64,000 bases of DNA, from positions 4,712,001 through 4,776,000 of the forward strand of contig NZ_CP109994.1 in NCBI RefSeq assembly GCF_025947065.1, in the 5' to 3' direction. Shown in pieces: positions 45,809 to 54,530 of this stretch (its first letter is position 1; each line of letters begins with the position of its first letter). This stretch comes from Flavobacterium sp. N1736. Its GTDB lineage: Bacteria; Bacteroidota; Bacteroidia; Flavobacteriales; Flavobacteriaceae. Both the position numbers and the translations under genes were made by a program. A model generated the notes under the pieces. It worked only from the letters and a program-made list of their open reading frames with translations. It made no database searches and was not told where the DNA came from.

Positions 45809-46191
45809 TTTAATGCAAAAGGAGCGCACATTCTAAAAGTAGGAACAATTACTTTGAATGTTTTTGTAGTTGTAAAATTGATCATATTAAAATGACCTTT
45901 CATTGCTCCGTAAGGAGATGAAAGCAAACAACCTGAACTATACGTGTGATTTTCGCCTGGTTTTAAAACAGGTTTTTTTCCAATAACACCTTCACCGTCA
46001 ACAACTTCAATGTCGTTTAAGGAGTCAAAAATATCCCAGTGACGAGATGTTAACTGAACAGAATCTTTACTGTGATTTTCGATTGTAATTACATAACTAA
46101 AGGCAAAATGAATCTTGTAGTTCTTGAAGTAAGTACCTTCAAAACTAGTTAAAACAGAAATTTTTATGCCTCTTGTAATCTGAGAAACCAT
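45805..46191 (-). CDS. apaG: ApaG domain protein
   Basis: A 128-residue fibronectin-III-like protein of the ApaG/DUF525 family: YKIHFAFSYVITIENHSKDS, LTSRHWDIFDSLN, GEGVIGKKPVLKPGENHTYS and GAMKGHFNM. The family is linked to Co2+/Mg2+ resistance in enterics, without a settled mechanism. Full length, single gene. Confidence 0.95.
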   Translation of the reverse strand: MVSQITRGIKISVLTSFEGTYFKNYKIHFAFSYVITIENHSKDSVQLTSRHWDIFDSLNDIEVVDGEGVIGKKPVLKPGENHTYSSGCLLSSPYGAMKGHFNMINFTTTKTFKVIVPTFRMCAPFALN

Positions 46192-46271
46192 ACTAACGTA
46201 GTATATATGTGAGTGTTATACGGGCAAACTTACGAAAAAAAATCGTTTAGCCGAAATCCTTTAACAATGTT

Positions 46272-47531
46272 TTAATTGGTGATATTGATCGAGTTAGCAT
46301 TTCCTTTTCCAATAACTCTTTCATATCGATCAGAACTTTGTTTGTAATAGACCAATATTGTGTATTCATTTTCGGTTTGATAGAAGTTGCCGTCAATCGC
46401 ATTTTCATAATCAACAGTACCTTTTTTGTCTGCCACTTTATACTCAAAATTAGTAAAACCCTGCTTGATCATTATTGCTTTTTCGTACACCGCTTTATCT
46501 GTATTATAATCCATTTTGTTTTCTGGTGACAGGCTGTAATTATTGAACATTCCGGTAATATAAATGTCTTTGTTTAACCTGAAAGCAGGAGCAGAAAGCG
46601 TAAAGTAAACCCAGGCATAATCGGCTTCGATTTCATTGTTGGAGCCGTTGATATTCTTAACAACAAAATTTCCGTTTACATCTTCATAATTGGTATAAAT
46701 TTGATTTCCTCTTGCCAGATTGGTGTATAAATAAGAATTGTAAATATCATTATTAGAACCCACTTTTCCCACATTATTACTGGCGGCGCGAATGTCTTTA
46801 TTTTCAAAATATAAAAATTCATTTCCAGCCCAAAAAAGCGTTTCCTGCCCATATTTATAAACCAATTGATTACCAATCGTATATTGAGGCGGAATATTTT
46901 TAATGCTCGTGTTAAAATCTCCGTTTTGCAATAAAAGGACTCTCACATTTTGCAAAGGCGTTTGAAAAGCAATATCATTTGAAAGTATCGTAAACTCTAG
47001 ATTTTGCATATAATCGATATTGCTGAGGTTACGGCTTCTTTTTACCTGAGCCGCAACAGTCGACTGTTCTTCATATAAAATAAATTTTCTGGAAAAAACG
47101 ACTTCTTTATCCTCATTCAGGATTTTTATAATATAATTTCCTGAAAGTCGCAATTGGGTTGTAAACTGATTCGGAAAAGCAAGTCGGTAATGAGAATACA
47201 CCTGAAGCGTATTAAAAGAATTGGAGTAATCTGTAATTCTTTGATTGTCAAAACCACGAAGAAAATCTGTTTTCGGAATATCGGTTGGTTTCCAGTTATA
47301 ATCGCAATGCGTAATATCAAAATAATAATTGGCTTCATTGCCAAATAAATCATCAAATTGCAGTTCAAATGTAGAACCTAATTCGAATATTGGCACAACA
47401 TTATTTCCGTTTTGAACAAACGAAACAGTTTTGATATTATAAGCAGGAATAACTTCGGTTTGTACTTCCTGGGCTGTCGCCGAAGCAAAAATGAAAAACA
47501 AAAGAAGGTTCTGAAACAAAAATTTTGGCAT
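46272..47531 (-). CDS. T9SS plug-type protein (DUF5103)
   Basis: A 419-residue exported protein; the signal peptide ends near FASATAQ. It has the DUF5103 layout: FELQFDDLFGNEANYYFDI, HCDYNWKPTDIPKTDFLRGF, FNTLQVYSHYRLAFPNQ, then VFSRKFILYEEQ and late IYITGMFNNYSLSPENKM. This family includes the Plug protein that closes one gate of the SprA translocon in Flavobacterium type IX secretion. The assignment rests on family recall. It fits the T9SS substrate gene at 6374-8530. Confidence 0.85.
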   Translation of the reverse strand: MPKFLFQNLLLFFIFASATAQEVQTEVIPAYNIKTVSFVQNGNNVVPIFELGSTFELQFDDLFGNEANYYFDITHCDYNWKPTDIPKTDFLRGFDNQRITDYSNSFNTLQVYSHYRLAFPNQFTTQLRLSGNYIIKILNEDKEVVFSRKFILYEEQSTVAAQVKRSRNLSNIDYMQNLEFTILSNDIAFQTPLQNVRVLLLQNGDFNTSIKNIPPQYTIGNQLVYKYGQETLFWAGNEFLYFENKDIRAASNNVGKVGSNNDIYNSYLYTNLARGNQIYTNYEDVNGNFVVKNINGSNNEIEADYAWVYFTLSAPAFRLNKDIYITGMFNNYSLSPENKMDYNTDKAVYEKAIMIKQGFTNFEYKVADKKGTVDYENAIDGNFYQTENEYTILVYYKQSSDRYERVIGKGNANSINITN

Positions 47532-47566
47532 CTTATTAAGTTGTATGAACTCGTTCGTATAATTTT

Positions 47567-47711
47567 TTTAACACATAGAAACATAGATTTTGTAATTTCA
47601 AAAAAGGCGTTTCACTTATTTAAAATGCACAAAGTCGGCTAGGTGTGAGAAATATATTTCTCTTTTATATTCTTAATTCACACATAAAATCTATGTTTCT
47701 ATGTGTTTAAA
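47567..47711. repeat. MITE-like element, ACACATAGAAACATAG terminal inverted repeats
   Basis: The left end (47567-47592) and right end (47686-47711) are reverse complements over about 25 bases with one single-base indel. The core sequence is not the same as that of the 25764-25903 element. It fills the gap between the plug gene and the SNF2 gene; a short antisense frame crosses it but has no support. Confidence 0.78.
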
Positions 47712-47797
47712 TTATATCCGGCGCGTTTGTAAAATTGTAAATATAACAATTTATACAACGAAAAATAGTACATTTTATTGGTTTTAAGAACAATTTA

Positions 47798-50704
47798 TTA
47801 GGAACTCAAAATGTAATCTAAATTTACTTCTATTTCGTCGTTGATATAACTTTCCTCTAAAAGTGAATCAGACAGAAGCTTTTTATTTTCCTGCAGTTTA
47901 ATTATTTTTTCTTCAACCGTATTTTTAGAAATAAAACGAATAACATTTACTTTATTTAATTGCCCAATTCGATGTGCCCTTCCAACTCCTTGTTTTTCTG
48001 CAAAAGGATTCCACCACGGATCTAAAAACAAAACGTACGAAGCCTTGGTGATGTTTAAACCAACGCCGCCCGCTTTAAGCGAAATAAAAAATAACAAAGG
48101 TTGTTCTTTTTCCTGAAAAAGTTTTACTTGCTGTTCTCTTTTTGCAGCAGGAGTTTCACCTGTAATTTCACAAAAAGCTATTTTATTTTCCTTACACCAG
48201 GAAGTATAAAAATTCAAATTGGTAACAAACGAGCTAAAAATGATCGTTTTTTGTTTTCCTTTTACTAAATTTTCAAGATAATTTGTGACTGCAATATATT
48301 TTCCGGAATCAATTTCAGAATCCTGATCGACCATTTTTGGATGATTACTCAATTGTCTTAGCTTCATCAAAGTGTTGATAATGCTAATTTTATCAGGACC
48401 AGATCCATCAGTTTTTAGTAAAAAATTACGAGCTTTTGATTTTTCTTCTTCATAAAGTTTTTCCTGTTCAGGATCCATATTGCAATAATAAATCTGCTCT
48501 GATAATTCCGGTAAATCTTTTAAAACCTGTTCTTTGGTTCTTCTTAAAATATAAGGCTGAATAAGATTTTTTAATTCAGATAAACTATTTTCATCCTGCT
48601 TTTTCTCAATCGGAATTTTAAAATTCTCTGCAAAAAAAGTATAACTTCCCAAAATATCCGGATTTATAAATTGCATTTGCGACCATAAATCGTCCAGTGA
48701 ATTTTCGATAGGCGTTCCGCTTAAAGCGATTTTATGAGCCGTACTTATTTTATTAATCGCTTTAAAAATTTTAGAATTTTTGTTTTTAATGTATTGACTT
48801 TCGTCTAAAATTAAATAGCGGAAATTGCATTTTTCTAAAATTGAAATATCACGATGAACAATGCTGTAGCTCGTAAAAATTAAATCTGATGATTCTAATC
48901 TGCTTGCTAATAACTTTCTGTCGTTACCAACATATTGCACTTTCGAAAAATGCGGAGTAAATTTTGAAGCTTCGTTATACCAGTTAAAAACCAGTGAAGA
49001 CGGCAAAACAATCAGCGTTTTTAAAGGTTCTCTTTCAACAGTAGTTTCATTTTGAAACAAATCAAAATTCGAGGTTTTTGTTGTAAAACCTAATTGTTCC
49101 TGAACAGCAACCAAAACAGCTAAAGTCTGCAATGTCTTACCAAGTCCCATATCATCGGCAAGACAAGCACCTAAATTTGAATTAAAGTGACCTAAAAGCC
49201 ATTTTACACCGTCAATTTGATAAGGTCTTAAAGTTGCTTTTAGTAAATCAGAAGCACTATATTCAGCATTGTAAATTGGTTCAGCATCATTTTTGATTTC
49301 CGGAATCGCATCTAAAGCAGCAAAATTACTTTTGCGTAAAAGCAGATTTCCGTTTTCTGTTTTCGCCAGTTTTGCAAGCGAACTATATTTGCTCAGCCAT
49401 TCTAAAGGAATCAAAAAATAATTTCCGTCAGGCAGTAAAAAGAGTCTTTCCTTGCTTTTTATGTTTGGAATAATTTCGCTGAAATTAATACTGAAATCGT
49501 CAATAGTAATGATGATTTTGATATCAAACCAATCTCCTGTTGTTTCTTTTGAAGTCAAAACACTATGGTTTTGTGTAATGATTTCTTTGCTTTCCAGTTT
49601 TAAATTCTGAATCGTAAATCCTAAACTTTCCAGCTCTTCTTTACGATCAATAATAAACTGAATATTAATGTAAGGATCGTTAACTTCCGTATCAGAATTC
49701 AATCCGAATAATTCGTTTTTGATTTTTATTAAACCAATTTCAATTAATTTATCTGTATATAAAGTTTCATCAGCACTTCGTTTAAACTGAATTATTTTAG
49801 GCTCATTGATAATGCTAAAATCAACAAACGAATGTGTTTTTTTAGTTTTACCGGCATCAAATAAATAACCATTATAATCAAAAAACAGATTAAGGTAATA
49901 ACAGTTTTTGAAGAAATCATAAACAGGCTGAATCGTGCAGAAAATAATGGTATCACGAAGTTCAATTTCAAAACCAGTTGCCTGAATATCTATTTTTTTG
50001 GCTATTTCAGGAATGAAATTTTTAAAATAATTATCAACTAATTTCGAAGGTATTTCGATTGATTTTTTGGTTAAAAAAGGCGAAAGTTTTTTAGCATTCA
50101 AATCTTTTAGCTGTCCTAATTTTTTATCTATAATTAACCAGCCCGGTTCATCTAACAGCATGTCAACGCTGCTGTTCATGGGTAAAAATGTAGTTTCGTT
50201 TTCTTTTAGAGACAACGTATAGGTAATTCCTTCAGAATGCTTGTCAAATTGAATTTGAGGTACAAAATACAACGGATTTGTATGAACTCTGGAATGATAA
50301 AAATCTTTTTCAACGCCCAGATTAATCGATAACGGAAATTGGTCTTCAACAATTAAACTGTAAAAGGCACTTAAATTTAGCTGCAAATGCTGACGAATTG
50401 CAAAATCAATTTTGGAATCTTTTTGTAAATCAGCAATTGTTTTTGCCGATTTAATTTTGGCGCTAAACTTTTTAAATATAAAGTCAGGCTTTAATGATTC
50501 GCAGGCTGTCAGTATTTTTTTTGTATTGGAATCTAAATTTTCAAATACAATTCCAAAACCTGAAAGCACATCGGCACTTGCTTTTTTATTTAAATACTTG
50601 ATTTCATCGGTATCCTCAACGATATAGGCTGTTGGGATATAAACATTCAGGTTTTTTTCAAAACTGATGTCAAAACAAAACTGAAATGATTTTGAACGTT
50701 CCAA
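47798..50704 (-). CDS. SNF2-family DEAD/DEAH-box ATPase
   Basis: A 968-residue SWI2/SNF2 DNA translocase. A long N-terminal half (1-480) matches the bacterial SNF2-associated region. The ATPase core has Walker A in DDMGLGKTLQT (near 515), the DExx box DESQYIKN (near 633), LSGTPIENSLDDLWSQM, and YILRRTKEQVLKDLPE. The second RecA lobe has FSSFVTNL, ISLKAGGVGLNITKA, WWNPFAEKQGVGRAHRIGQ (near 910). Likely a transcription- or DNA-remodelling ATPase of RapA/HepA type; the target is unknown. Confidence 0.93.
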   Translation of the reverse strand: MERSKSFQFCFDISFEKNLNVYIPTAYIVEDTDEIKYLNKKASADVLSGFGIVFENLDSNTKKILTACESLKPDFIFKKFSAKIKSAKTIADLQKDSKIDFAIRQHLQLNLSAFYSLIVEDQFPLSINLGVEKDFYHSRVHTNPLYFVPQIQFDKHSEGITYTLSLKENETTFLPMNSSVDMLLDEPGWLIIDKKLGQLKDLNAKKLSPFLTKKSIEIPSKLVDNYFKNFIPEIAKKIDIQATGFEIELRDTIIFCTIQPVYDFFKNCYYLNLFFDYNGYLFDAGKTKKTHSFVDFSIINEPKIIQFKRSADETLYTDKLIEIGLIKIKNELFGLNSDTEVNDPYINIQFIIDRKEELESLGFTIQNLKLESKEIITQNHSVLTSKETTGDWFDIKIIITIDDFSINFSEIIPNIKSKERLFLLPDGNYFLIPLEWLSKYSSLAKLAKTENGNLLLRKSNFAALDAIPEIKNDAEPIYNAEYSASDLLKATLRPYQIDGVKWLLGHFNSNLGACLADDMGLGKTLQTLAVLVAVQEQLGFTTKTSNFDLFQNETTVEREPLKTLIVLPSSLVFNWYNEASKFTPHFSKVQYVGNDRKLLASRLESSDLIFTSYSIVHRDISILEKCNFRYLILDESQYIKNKNSKIFKAINKISTAHKIALSGTPIENSLDDLWSQMQFINPDILGSYTFFAENFKIPIEKKQDENSLSELKNLIQPYILRRTKEQVLKDLPELSEQIYYCNMDPEQEKLYEEEKSKARNFLLKTDGSGPDKISIINTLMKLRQLSNHPKMVDQDSEIDSGKYIAVTNYLENLVKGKQKTIIFSSFVTNLNFYTSWCKENKIAFCEITGETPAAKREQQVKLFQEKEQPLLFFISLKAGGVGLNITKASYVLFLDPWWNPFAEKQGVGRAHRIGQLNKVNVIRFISKNTVEEKIIKLQENKKLLSDSLLEESYINDEIEVNLDYILSS

Positions 50705-50825
50705 GATTAGGGGTGGTTTGATTGATTTGGGAAGCTGTCTAAATTTAAAAAGTTTTCAAAATATTAATAATTTGAAAACTTTTTAAATGAACTTATATCA
50801 CTTATATAGTGTAAAAAATATGTGT

Positions 50826-51599
50826 TTAGTTTTCTTGTTTGAAACAAAGTGGAATAATTTCGCCTTTTGCCAAACAATATTTTTCTACCAATTCAGGCGC
50901 AATTTTATTCGTATAATCTTCTTCGATTACGATAAAACCAATGCTTCTTAATTTGTCAAAATAATCGCGTCCATAAATACGTACGTGATCGTATTGACCA
51001 AAGATTTTAGCGCGTTCTTTTTGATCTGTAATGGTATCGTCAGCAAAAGTTTTTTCTCTCGATAAGTCTTGTGGAATTTGTAAAACTGCCATTCCGCCTG
51101 GTTTTAGTACACGAAATAATTCCTGCATTGCTTTTGTATCATCCGGAATATGTTCTAAAACATGATTACACAAAATAACATCATATTCATTGTCTTTGAA
51201 AGGCAAATTACAAATGTCTGCTTTTACATCTGCCAAAGGCGAAAATAAATCTGTTGTAGTATAATCAAGGTTTTTTTGCTTGCGAAATAATTTGTAAAAT
51301 GCTTGTTCCGGAGCAAAATGCAGCACCTTTTTCGGAGCTGTAAAAAAATCTGTCTGATCGTTTAAATACAACCAAAGCAAACGGTGTCTTTCTAACGAAA
51401 GTGTACTTGGCGAAAGCACATTATTACGTTGTTTTCCGTATCCGTAAGGTAAAAATGATCTAAAGCTTTTTCCGTCAATCGGATCAGTAAATTTGTCTCC
51501 TTTTAATGATAAAGCCAAAATCGGACGCGCCACATAACTCAAACGAATTAATAATGGGCGAGGGATTGTGTTAAGTACTAATTTGAAAAGTTTTTTCAC
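50826..51599 (-). CDS. Class I SAM-dependent methyltransferase
   Basis: A 257-residue methylase. The methylase core runs from about residue 90, where VLHFAPEQAFYKLFRKQ replaces the usual Gly-rich loop. It continues with DYTTTDLFSPLADVKADI, LPFKDNEYDVILCNHVLEHI, and ELFRVLKPGGMAVLQIP, a Methyltransf_11-type pattern. The N-terminal part is basic and hydrophobic (RPLLIRLSYVARPILALSL), perhaps membrane-associated. Substrate unknown. An inverted repeat of the CACGAAT family begins 15 bases before its ATG. Confidence 0.87.
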   Translation of the reverse strand: MKKLFKLVLNTIPRPLLIRLSYVARPILALSLKGDKFTDPIDGKSFRSFLPYGYGKQRNNVLSPSTLSLERHRLLWLYLNDQTDFFTAPKKVLHFAPEQAFYKLFRKQKNLDYTTTDLFSPLADVKADICNLPFKDNEYDVILCNHVLEHIPDDTKAMQELFRVLKPGGMAVLQIPQDLSREKTFADDTITDQKERAKIFGQYDHVRIYGRDYFDKLRSIGFIVIEEDYTNKIAPELVEKYCLAKGEIIPLCFKQEN

Positions 51600-51614
51600 G
51601 GTTTAATAGATTTG

Positions 51615-51664
51615 AACACGAATTTCACAAATTTACACGGATTACCGTAGTGGTGAAATTTCAC
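51615..51664. repeat. CACGAAT repeat, left boundary of the GxxExxY locus
   Basis: The 25-base left arm at 51615-51639 (AACACGAATTTCACAAATT followed by TACACG) is the reverse complement of 52108-52132, with one mismatch. The 12-bp palindrome GTGAAATTTCAC (51653-51664) lies just inside it. Confidence 0.8.
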
Positions 51665-51680
51665 GAACCTTTGATTTGGG

Positions 51681-52059
51681 TTAAAGTATTATTCTTTTAT
51701 ATTTTAGGCTGTCCTCTCCAAAATTAACTAGTAAACCTAGTTTGTTTTTTGATGCAGCCAGATAATTTAATGTTTGTTTAATTTCGCTAGTAGAAAGAGC
51801 TGCAATTGCTTTTAATTCTAAAATGATTTCATTGAAAATTACAAAATCAGCAAAATAATAACTCGATAATATAATGTCCTTAATAAGCAATATTATATTT
51901 TAATTCTCGATTATAAGGAATTTCATTTCTTTGAAACTCATATTCCAAAGCATCACCATACACTTTTTCACTATGTCCTTTTCCTAAAATTTTATGGACT
52001 TCCATACAGATTCCTATAATTTTATAAGACTCTTCTCTTAAATATAATTCATTCATCAT
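51681..52059 (-). pseudogene. GxxExxY protein gene, broken by a frameshift
   Basis: The first part, from ATG 52059, reads MMNELYLREESYKIIGICME, then VHKILGKGHSEKVYGDALEY and NRELKYNIAY, and stops at a TAA at 51880-51882. The next frame continues KDIILSSYYFADFVIFNEII, LELKAIAALSTSEIKQTLNY and ends KLGLLVNFGEDSLKYKRIIL. Removing one T near 51882 joins the two into a complete GxxExxY protein of about 125 residues (GHSEKVY is the family signature). GxxExxY proteins are a PD-(D/E)XK-nuclease-like family with no established role. A sequencing error or real inactivation are both possible. Confidence 0.85.
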
Positions 52060-52082
52060 TTATTCAATCAATCATTTATTCA

Positions 52083-52132
52083 GTGAAATTTGTACACGAT
52101 ATTATTTCGTGTTAATTTGTGAAATTCGTGTT
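52083..52132. repeat. CACGAAT repeat, right boundary of the GxxExxY locus
   Basis: The arm 52108-52132 is the reverse complement of 51615-51639 (24 of 25 bases). A subterminal GTGAAATTT (52083-52091) mirrors the one at the left end. An internal ACACGA / TCGTGT hairpin lies between. The last bases overlap the map stop codon. Confidence 0.8.
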
Positions 52133-52949
52133 ATAATACTAACGGCACTTTTCGAAATTCATCTTCTTCATTGCTTTCAATTCCTAACGCTTTATAGATA
52201 TATTGAAAAGTCGATAATAATTCTGGTTTTCCATCAATTAAGGCAACGTCGTGTTCAAAATGTGCACTTGGTTTTCCGTCAGCGGTAAGGATTGTCCAGC
52301 CGTCTTTAAGTTGTTTGATGTTTCTGGTTCCCATATTAATCATTGGCTCAATTGCAACGACCATTCCTTCAACAAAAAGCTTTCCACGACCACGTTTTCC
52401 GTAGTTTGGCATTTCTGGTTCTTCGTGCATTTTTTGTCCTACACCGTGACCAACCAGTTCACGAACAACTCCGTATCCATGAGCTTCGGTATATTTTTGA
52501 ATCGCGTTTCCAACATCTTCAACACGATTTCCGGCTTTAAATTCTCTAATTCCAACATAAAGAGATTCTTTCGTTACTTTCAAAAGTTTTTTAACTTCCG
52601 GCGCAACTTCTCCAATTTCAAAACTATAAGCGTGATCACCGTGATATCCGTTTTTAAAAGCACCACAATCCACAGAAATTACATCTCCGTTTTTCAAAGG
52701 TGTATTATTTGGGATCCCGTGTACAACTTGTGCATTTGGACTCATACAAAGTGAATTCGGAAAATCGTACAATCCCAGAAAACTAGGAACTGCGCCATGA
52801 TCGCGAATAAATTCTTCGGCTAATTTGTCAAGATATAATGTAGTAACTCCTTCTTTAATTTCAGAAGCAATCATTCCTAATGTTTTAGATACGATCAAAG
52901 CACTTTCGCGCATTAATTCAATTTCCTCTCTTGTTTTTTGGATAATCAT
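52131..52949 (-). CDS. map: Methionine aminopeptidase
   Basis: A 272-residue type I enzyme that removes the first methionine of nascent proteins. I take the ATG at 52949 (MIIQKTREEIELMRESALIV); the upstream open frame overlaps a promoter box. Metal ligands are in SVDCGAFKNGYHGDHAYSF (Asp, Asp), VGHGVGQKMHEEPEMPNYG (His), VAIEPMINMGTRNI (Glu) and FEHDVALIDG. The length is typical plus a short C-terminal tail. TACTTTTG (minus, 52978-52971) is the likely -7 box. Confidence 0.96.
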   Translation of the reverse strand: MIIQKTREEIELMRESALIVSKTLGMIASEIKEGVTTLYLDKLAEEFIRDHGAVPSFLGLYDFPNSLCMSPNAQVVHGIPNNTPLKNGDVISVDCGAFKNGYHGDHAYSFEIGEVAPEVKKLLKVTKESLYVGIREFKAGNRVEDVGNAIQKYTEAHGYGVVRELVGHGVGQKMHEEPEMPNYGKRGRGKLFVEGMVVAIEPMINMGTRNIKQLKDGWTILTADGKPSAHFEHDVALIDGKPELLSTFQYIYKALGIESNEEDEFRKVPLVL

Positions 52950-53033
52950 ATTTTTCAGATTTTCAGTTCGCAAAAGTACAATTTTTAATATAAATTTCAG
53001 GCTAAAATTTTCCGTGATGAATTGGTTTTTTTT

Positions 53034-53139
53034 CACCACGATTTGCTTCGCCTGTTTGCTATCGCTCGAGTCACGAATGAATACAAATTATTTATTTGGC
53101 AATTAATATATAGTTTATAAAAATTCGTGAATTCGTGGC
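53034..53139. repeat. CACGAAT-family repeat upstream of map and the DUF445 gene
   Basis: Left part CACCACGATTTGCTTCG (from about 53034) and CACGAATGAATAC; right part AATTCGTGAATTCGTGGC at 53122-53139, in inverted orientation. It lies between the two divergent genes. Confidence 0.7.
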
Positions 53140-53209
53140 AAACTTCAATAAGATTAAAGTTTCTTTTTGACAGAAAAAACGTAAATTAGTAGTAAAAACG
53201 TTTACAATC

Positions 53210-54466
53210 ATGAAAACTCCAATAGTTCAGGAAAATATATCCAAAGAAAAAGCTTTACGAAAAATGAAAGGAAATGCTTTGGCACTTTTAGGTTTTGCGG
53301 TCCTTTTATTTATAATTGCTATTTATTTTAAAATTCCGATGCTGCAGGCTTTTAGCGAAGCGGCAATGGTGGGCGGAATTGCAGATTGGTTTGCAGTTGT
53401 CGCTTTATTTCGCCATCCGATGGGAATCCCGATTTGGCATACAGCAATTATTCCGACCAAGAAAAATGAGATTGGAGAAAATTTGGGAAGTTTTGTTTCA
53501 GAAGAATTTCTGAATCGTGAAAAGCTGGAAATTAAAATTGAAGAATTCAACTTTGCTACAAAAGCTTCAGATTGGCTTTCGCAGGAAGAAAATGCCAATA
53601 AAATTGCCAATCTGGTTGCTGTAAATATTATTCCGGGTGTTTTAAAAACCATAAAAGACGAAGATATAAAACGATTTATTCAGGTTCAGTTTAAGGAAAA
53701 ACTCGAAGGAATTAATTTTGGAGATTGGGTTGCTTTGGCATTAGAACCTTTGCAGAAAGGAAATGTCAAAGATGAATTATTGACGAATCTTTTGGGAGTT
53801 ATGAGTACAGAATTGGCTAATAATAAAGAACTGATTCGGAAAAAAGTAAAAGAATCAACGCCTTTTTTGAGTTTTGGCTTAGCCGATAAAAGTATCTCAG
53901 AAGGTATTTTTAATGGATTGGCGGAGTTTTTAGATGAAGCCAAAAATCCTGAAAGTGCCGTGAGAATTAAAATTGACGAATACGTTTATAATTTTCTGGA
54001 TGAAGTCAAAAACTCAGAAGAAATGAGAATCAAAATAAACAATCTTATTCTGGGTTTTGCCGGTAAAAAAGAGGTTCAGGATTATGTAAACGGAATTTGG
54101 GATGAAATAAAATTGTCGATTTCTAGCGATTTGAAAAAAGGGGATGAATCGTCTATCAAAAAAAATATTGCTGGTTTAATTCAGGGTTTTGGAAACGGAA
54201 TACAAGAAGACGCTGTAATGATCGACAAAATCAATAATTTTATCAAAAATGACTTATTATCAGTGCTTTTAAATAATAAAAAAGTAATTGGCGATTTGAT
54301 TTCGTCAACCGTAAAAAGCTGGGACGGAAAAGAAGTTTCTGAAAAATTAGAACTGGAAATTGGTAAAGATCTTCAATACATCAGAATCAACGGAACTTTG
54401 GTTGGCGGACTTATCGGGATTATAATTTATTGCGCCGAATGGACGTATCATTATTTTGTTGTTTAA
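53210..54466 (+). CDS. DUF445 membrane protein
   Basis: A 418-residue protein. The N-terminal hydrophobic segment (residues 28-48) is followed by the family stretch AFSEAAMVGGIADWFAVVAL and FRHPMGIPIWHTAIIPTKK. A long helical region follows. The C-terminus has a second membrane segment (LVGGLIGIIIYCAEW). This is the DUF445 / YjiN-like family, of unknown function, perhaps in envelope integrity. Confidence 0.92.
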   Translation: MKTPIVQENISKEKALRKMKGNALALLGFAVLLFIIAIYFKIPMLQAFSEAAMVGGIADWFAVVALFRHPMGIPIWHTAIIPTKKNEIGENLGSFVSEEFLNREKLEIKIEEFNFATKASDWLSQEENANKIANLVAVNIIPGVLKTIKDEDIKRFIQVQFKEKLEGINFGDWVALALEPLQKGNVKDELLTNLLGVMSTELANNKELIRKKVKESTPFLSFGLADKSISEGIFNGLAEFLDEAKNPESAVRIKIDEYVYNFLDEVKNSEEMRIKINNLILGFAGKKEVQDYVNGIWDEIKLSISSDLKKGDESSIKKNIAGLIQGFGNGIQEDAVMIDKINNFIKNDLLSVLLNNKKVIGDLISSTVKSWDGKEVSEKLELEIGKDLQYIRINGTLVGGLIGIIIYCAEWTYHYFVV

Positions 54467-54479
54467 CAATGAAACAAAA

Positions 54480-54503
54480 AAAGACGCACAGAAGTGCGTC
54501 TTT
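54480..54503. terminator. Terminator between DUF445 and gpmI
   Basis: AAAGACGCAC / GTGCGTCTTT stem with an AGAA loop, between two converging genes. Confidence 0.85.
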
Positions 54504-54530
54504 ACAATTTATATGGTGAAAAATGAATTT

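Noticed and set aside
52251..52754. 167-codon open frame on the plus strand
   Set aside because: Antisense to map, whose metal-binding motifs are unmistakable. The frame's product is a Phe/Ser/Asn-rich shadow.
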